Of a stretch of 64,000 nucleotides of DNA, positions 61,384-64,000 are shown piece by piece. The stretch spans positions 806,001 to 870,000 of the forward strand of contig NZ_CP041405.1 in NCBI RefSeq assembly GCF_007066085.1, given 5' to 3'. Position numbers and translations under genes: made by a program. Positions within the stretch are counted from its first letter, which is position 1; each line of letters opens with the position of its first letter. The DNA is from Paenibacillus thiaminolyticus. Its GTDB lineage: Bacteria > Bacillota > Bacilli > Paenibacillales > Paenibacillaceae. Below the pieces are notes generated by a model that saw only the letters and a list, made by a program, of their open reading frames with translations, did no database searches and was not told the DNA's origin.

Positions 61384-62060
61384 AGCGAATCCGCTCCTTT
61401 CCTCAACGTAGGGTGCAAGGGCGATGGCATAGAATGAAGTGATTGGACCGTATTTTCCGCTACAGGCAGCCATCCCTCCATGTCCGATTCCATACAGTTA
61501 AACGTCCCCATCATCACTTGTCCTTCATGGACAAAAAGCAGGATTTCGTTGTACAAATTCGTATCCACGCCTGCAGCTATAAAACGGATTATCCCGATGG
61601 ATAGACCCGAACGATTCATCATCACTTGAGTACCCATCCAGTTACGGATAGGTTGTACAGACCGCAGAACGTCTGCCATCTGCTCGACAAAATCAGGAAG
61701 CTCCTCGACCGCCAAAGGGGTTTCCGTTCGATTAAAGGTGATATTCACCGTCCCATCCTCCGAAGTATATATGACCTCCGGCCGATGCTCCGAAGGATAT
61801 TTAAACCTGGCTTGCGCAAGCGGCATTAGCTTAAACAATTTCGGAACGCTAACCTCCATTTTCCCGTCCAAAATCACTTTCATTTCCAATGGAATGAGGT
61901 CATTGCCCAGCCGTAACGATGATATTTGTTCAGTCATCGTTTTATCGTGAGCGTTTACAGTCGTTTGAGATAGGATCGTAATTTCGTTATTGTTATTAGA
62001 TGCAGCATTATGATTAAGCTTGTTTTTGATGCTAAGGACCTGCTCGTCCATATAGTTCAT
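61380..62060 (-). CDS. DcrB/EagR-like protein, candidate effector chaperone
   Basis: The 226-residue protein has a polar N-terminal 60 residues and then a domain recalling the DcrB/DUF1795 fold: KMEVSVPKLFKLMPLAQARF, VNITFNRTETPLAVEELPDF, NLYNEILLFVHEGQVMMGTF and ESDMEGWLPVAENTVQSLHS. EagR chaperones of type VI secretion share this fold and bind effector membrane segments. It is the first gene of the locus and overlaps the VgrG start. The assignment is by pattern only. A GAAGAAGGG precedes the ATG. Confidence 0.6.
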   Translation of the reverse strand: MNYMDEQVLSIKNKLNHNAASNNNNEITILSQTTVNAHDKTMTEQISSLRLGNDLIPLEMKVILDGKMEVSVPKLFKLMPLAQARFKYPSEHRPEVIYTSEDGTVNITFNRTETPLAVEELPDFVEQMADVLRSVQPIRNWMGTQVMMNRSGLSIGIIRFIAAGVDTNLYNEILLFVHEGQVMMGTFNCMESDMEGWLPVAENTVQSLHSMPSPLHPTLRKGADSL

Positions 62061-62271
62061 AAGGGTAGTCCCTTCTTCTTAGTAATATGGGCTCAGAAAG
62101 CTAAATGGGGAGGATATATTTAGCATTTTGTCTACATCATAAAAAAACGACTAACAAGCGTCAATGAGTCTTCCACATAGGTCTATCGCGCCAAATTATA
62201 GGCATCTGATAGCGAAATCTGTCGAATGTCAACCATATGTTTCCACACTTAGGAAGCCGCGAATGATCCCA
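62061..62271 (-). promoter_or_regulatory. Upstream region of the VgrG operon
   Basis: On the minus strand a perfect TATAAT lies at about 62195-62200, with TGCC just before it. TTGACA at about 62231-62236 is 26 bases upstream, too far for a standard pair, so the promoter is uncertain. No gene is visible here. Confidence 0.35.
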
Positions 62272-62630
62272 CTCTACATCGGGAAGTAGGGGGAAGCCAG
62301 CGAGAGGCGGGAGCAGCAAGCCTCCACTTGCGAGCGATGCGCATACTGGAGCAAGGTTTCGACGACGCTACGGCGGTAATGTCGATTCCAGAGAAGTACC
62401 TGAGTGTCTGTCGTACGACAGAGCGTGTAAACATGGAAGTACGGCGTCGTGCGGTGTGATTCGTAACTTTCCACGCCGCGATTCTGCCTAACGATTACTT
62501 GGAACCTTGCTAATGGAGATAGAAGAAAAATGGAGCAATGGCCGAAAGTATCTTGATATGAAGGATTATTTGGAGTGGCGAAAAACGAACGTAAAAATCC
62601 CATCCAAAAGTGTCGATTAAGGTAGAGGAG
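62272..62630 (+). mobile_element. IS256-family transposase C-terminal relic
   Basis: The plus strand reads AMRILEQGFDDATAVMSIPE, KYLSVCRTTERVNMEVRRRA and, after shifts, LLMEIEEKWSNGRKYLDM. These match the C-terminal part of IS256/Mutator transposases (TxNxxERLNxEIRRR ... LMExxEEWxxGRKYL). No inverted ends can be fixed. It lies next to the promoter side of the VgrG operon. Confidence 0.7.
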
Positions 62631-62739
62631 CGAGTTGGTACTTGCCCCCGGCATTATATCGGGGCTTTATGTGTTATGCATACTGGGGACGAAATGGGGA
62701 CCGAGTGAACATCTTTCCTCGGAATAGACTCCATTAGGT

Positions 62740-62904
62740 TCCAAGCGTTTTGTAATTTATGAGGAATTGAAACGAGCTACAAAAGAATGTCTTAAGGTAT
62801 GCACTGAAAAAGATAGTTATCCATATGATTTAGCAAAGTACTTCATTAATAGGGGTAACTTTGTGTCAATGCGACAAAAACAATGTGCTATTCCAGTAAA
62901 CTAG
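62740..62904 (+). pseudogene. Unidentified coding fragment
   Basis: A frame reads FVIYEELKRATKECLKVCTE, then KDSYPYDLAKYFINRGNFVS and ends at TAG 62902. It has coding-like composition but no start or family. The rest of 62631-63066 shows a CCCCGG/TCGGGG hairpin at 62643-62665 and no gene. Confidence 0.3.
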
Positions 62905-63066
62905 AGTACAAAAGATTTGTATAGGTCAACAGAACATAACATGTGTCGTTCGACAAGAGTTGAAATCGGACATTTGTTATCAAGCCTGAGATATCAAATA
63001 GGTTTCAATGGTAAAATGAGGATTTGAAGGGGCGTTTTTGCTAGTTTTAAGTGAGGATCTGATATT

Positions 63067-63273
63067 ATGACTACTACATTTCCTCGTAAAAATGATCATC
63101 TTTTTTTTATTAATAAAGAGGTAATCGTTGTTAAAGTGTTTTTGAGTTTTCAATTGGCAGAAGTTCGTTATCTTAGTTCTTTCGATAGCTTCATTGTTGA
63201 TATTAATGTTTTAAATCAATACGCTGATAAAAGAAGCTCAATATCCATTAAGTTATTAGGTGGGGTAGTTTAA
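63067..63273 (+). CDS. Small protein, possible defence-system component
   Basis: The 68-residue protein begins MTTTFPRKNDHLFFINKEVI and ends RSSISIKLLGGVV; it is mostly strand-like. Its stop overlaps the start of the next frame, a nuclease-like gene, so the two form a unit. Small proteins next to effector genes are known from ABC-three-component systems, where they are called middle components; whether this is one cannot be told. The left side of the unit is lost or not recognised. Confidence 0.4.
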   Translation: MTTTFPRKNDHLFFINKEVIVVKVFLSFQLAEVRYLSSFDSFIVDINVLNQYADKRSSISIKLLGGVV

Positions 63274-63563
63274 TGATTCTTAATTTTATAAACACTCCGT
63301 TAGATGGTGATTCTTGGGAGATTTGAATAAATTCATGTTATAGAATGAAATTTCAAGATGAGCATTTTACAGAGATACCAGCAGTTCACGGCGGTGATGC
63401 TGGAATAGAAGGTTTTACACGCCTGGGTAGAGTTTATCAATGCTACTGCCCTGAACGTGAGTATAGTGATGATGAGTTATATGATCATTTAAGAAACAAA
63501 ATGACTAGAGATATAAATAAACTAACATCGATTAAATATGCTGGTAGATTAAAAGAAAATTAA
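63273..63563 (+). pseudogene. PD-(D/E)XK-like nuclease N-terminus cut by stop codon
   Basis: From the ATG at 63273 the frame reads MILNFINTPLDGDSWEI, meets TGA at 63324, and goes on in the same frame as INSCYRMKFQDEHFTEIPAV, HGGDAGIEGFTRLGRVYQCY, CPEREYSDDELYDHLRNKMT to a stop at 63561. GGDAGIEG-(x6)-VYQCY has the form of restriction-endonuclease-like active sites (GD-GI-G ... QxK-like). The protein seems also truncated at the C-terminus. It may be a broken defence effector. Confidence 0.45.
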
Positions 63564-63770
63564 GGAGCCAAAGAAGCCGGAACATGAAATCCTTCAATTT
63601 CAACAGTCAATCCCAGTGGATCTATCGCTTCCTGAATAAAGAAAATATCCTTAATCTGTGCAACATCAGCTCTTGCTCCCCCCAGAAAAGAACCTTGGAT
63701 ATAGTTCATCTTGCGCGAGATCGACGGATTTCGTAACAATAGGTACCGCAGTTTTTCCGAAAAATGCTAA

Positions 63771-63905
63771 TCACACTAAACAGGATAATGGCCTGGAGTA
63801 TAAAAATGATATGCTCTGCGCAAGGACAAACAGATTATCCGGGCCGGGCATCAACGTAAGAAGAACGGCTACCCCCAGAAAAGATAATACAGACACGATG
63901 TCCAT
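63771..63905 (-). pseudogene. LysE/RhtB transporter, N-terminal fragment
   Basis: The frame starts MDIVSVLSFLGVAVLLTLMP, then GPDNLFVLAQSIS, the typical first membrane segment and loop of LysE/RhtB amino-acid exporters (LxPGPDxLxVxxxS), and after it turns into unrelated FLYSRPLSCLV and a stop. AAGGGAG lies upstream of the ATG at 63905. The remaining 150 or so residues are absent. The 63564-63770 interval has only an unassigned minus-strand frame with VAQIKDIFFIQEAIDPLGLT. Confidence 0.65.
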
Positions 63906-64000
63906 CCAATCAGCTCCCTTCGTTCTTGTTAATTGGCTCCATTTGCGAGGCCATGCAGATGTCGGCGAATAATCGATATAAATTCGGTAACGTAAGCTTC

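Noticed and set aside
54448..62060. Complete prophage or tailocin
   Set aside because: Only spike-type proteins are present; tail tube, sheath, tape measure, portal, terminase and lysis genes are absent.

Overview
The window looks like a chromosomal segment of a Paenibacillus-like spore-forming firmicute. The basis is gene content and style: strong AGGAGG-type ribosome binding sites, a KatX-like catalase, a chorismate mutase-DAHP synthase fusion, a qox-type quinol oxidase operon with ctaA, a MocR regulator, an HtrA-type protease divergent from a two-component system, and a Csp-like copper storage protein. The species is inference. There are no rRNA or tRNA genes.

Positions 1-37 kb are mostly ordinary housekeeping genes on the minus strand, but with many broken ones: a siderophore-binding protein fragment, a Nudix gene, two GNAT genes, nagA, a nitrilase and an IS605/tnpB relic. 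Three Fur-box-like sites lie in the first 10 kb. Intact blocks are katX-like catalase, thyX, amidohydrolase-murB-cupin-csp, htrA with its divergent OmpR/HisK pair, a WGR/WD40 plus SUKH/LRR pair, malic enzyme, a six-gene quinol oxidase operon ending in a cytochrome c and a Sco protein, ctaA, aroA, a dapA homologue, and a LysR/DJ-1 pair.

Positions 37-62 kb form one large polymorphic-toxin island on the minus strand, visibly richer in A+T in its toxin and immunity parts. Transcription runs from 62 kb downward. First comes a core operon: a DcrB/EagR-like candidate chaperone, a VgrG-like spike, a pentapeptide-repeat protein split by a frameshift, a small adaptor-like protein, a DUF4280 PAAR-like tip, and a second 1051-residue VgrG fused to pre-toxin segments and a C-terminal toxin, overlapping its immunity gene. 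Downstream (54-41 kb) lies an array of promoterless toxin ends, each followed by a different small immunity gene. Most start with copies of the same pre-toxin segments found inside the big VgrG. This looks like a reservoir of alternative tips that could be swapped into the VgrG by recombination. A segment of about 2.2 kb of the array is duplicated, and IS21 relics sit inside both copies. A different toxin type, a Sec-exported HINT protein with an Imm53-like partner, lies at 37-38 kb. No sheath, tube, baseplate or ATPase gene of a contractile machine is visible.

Positions 62-64 kb hold debris: an IS256 transposase end, a small two-gene unit ending in a nuclease-like gene cut by a stop codon, and a truncated LysE-type transporter.
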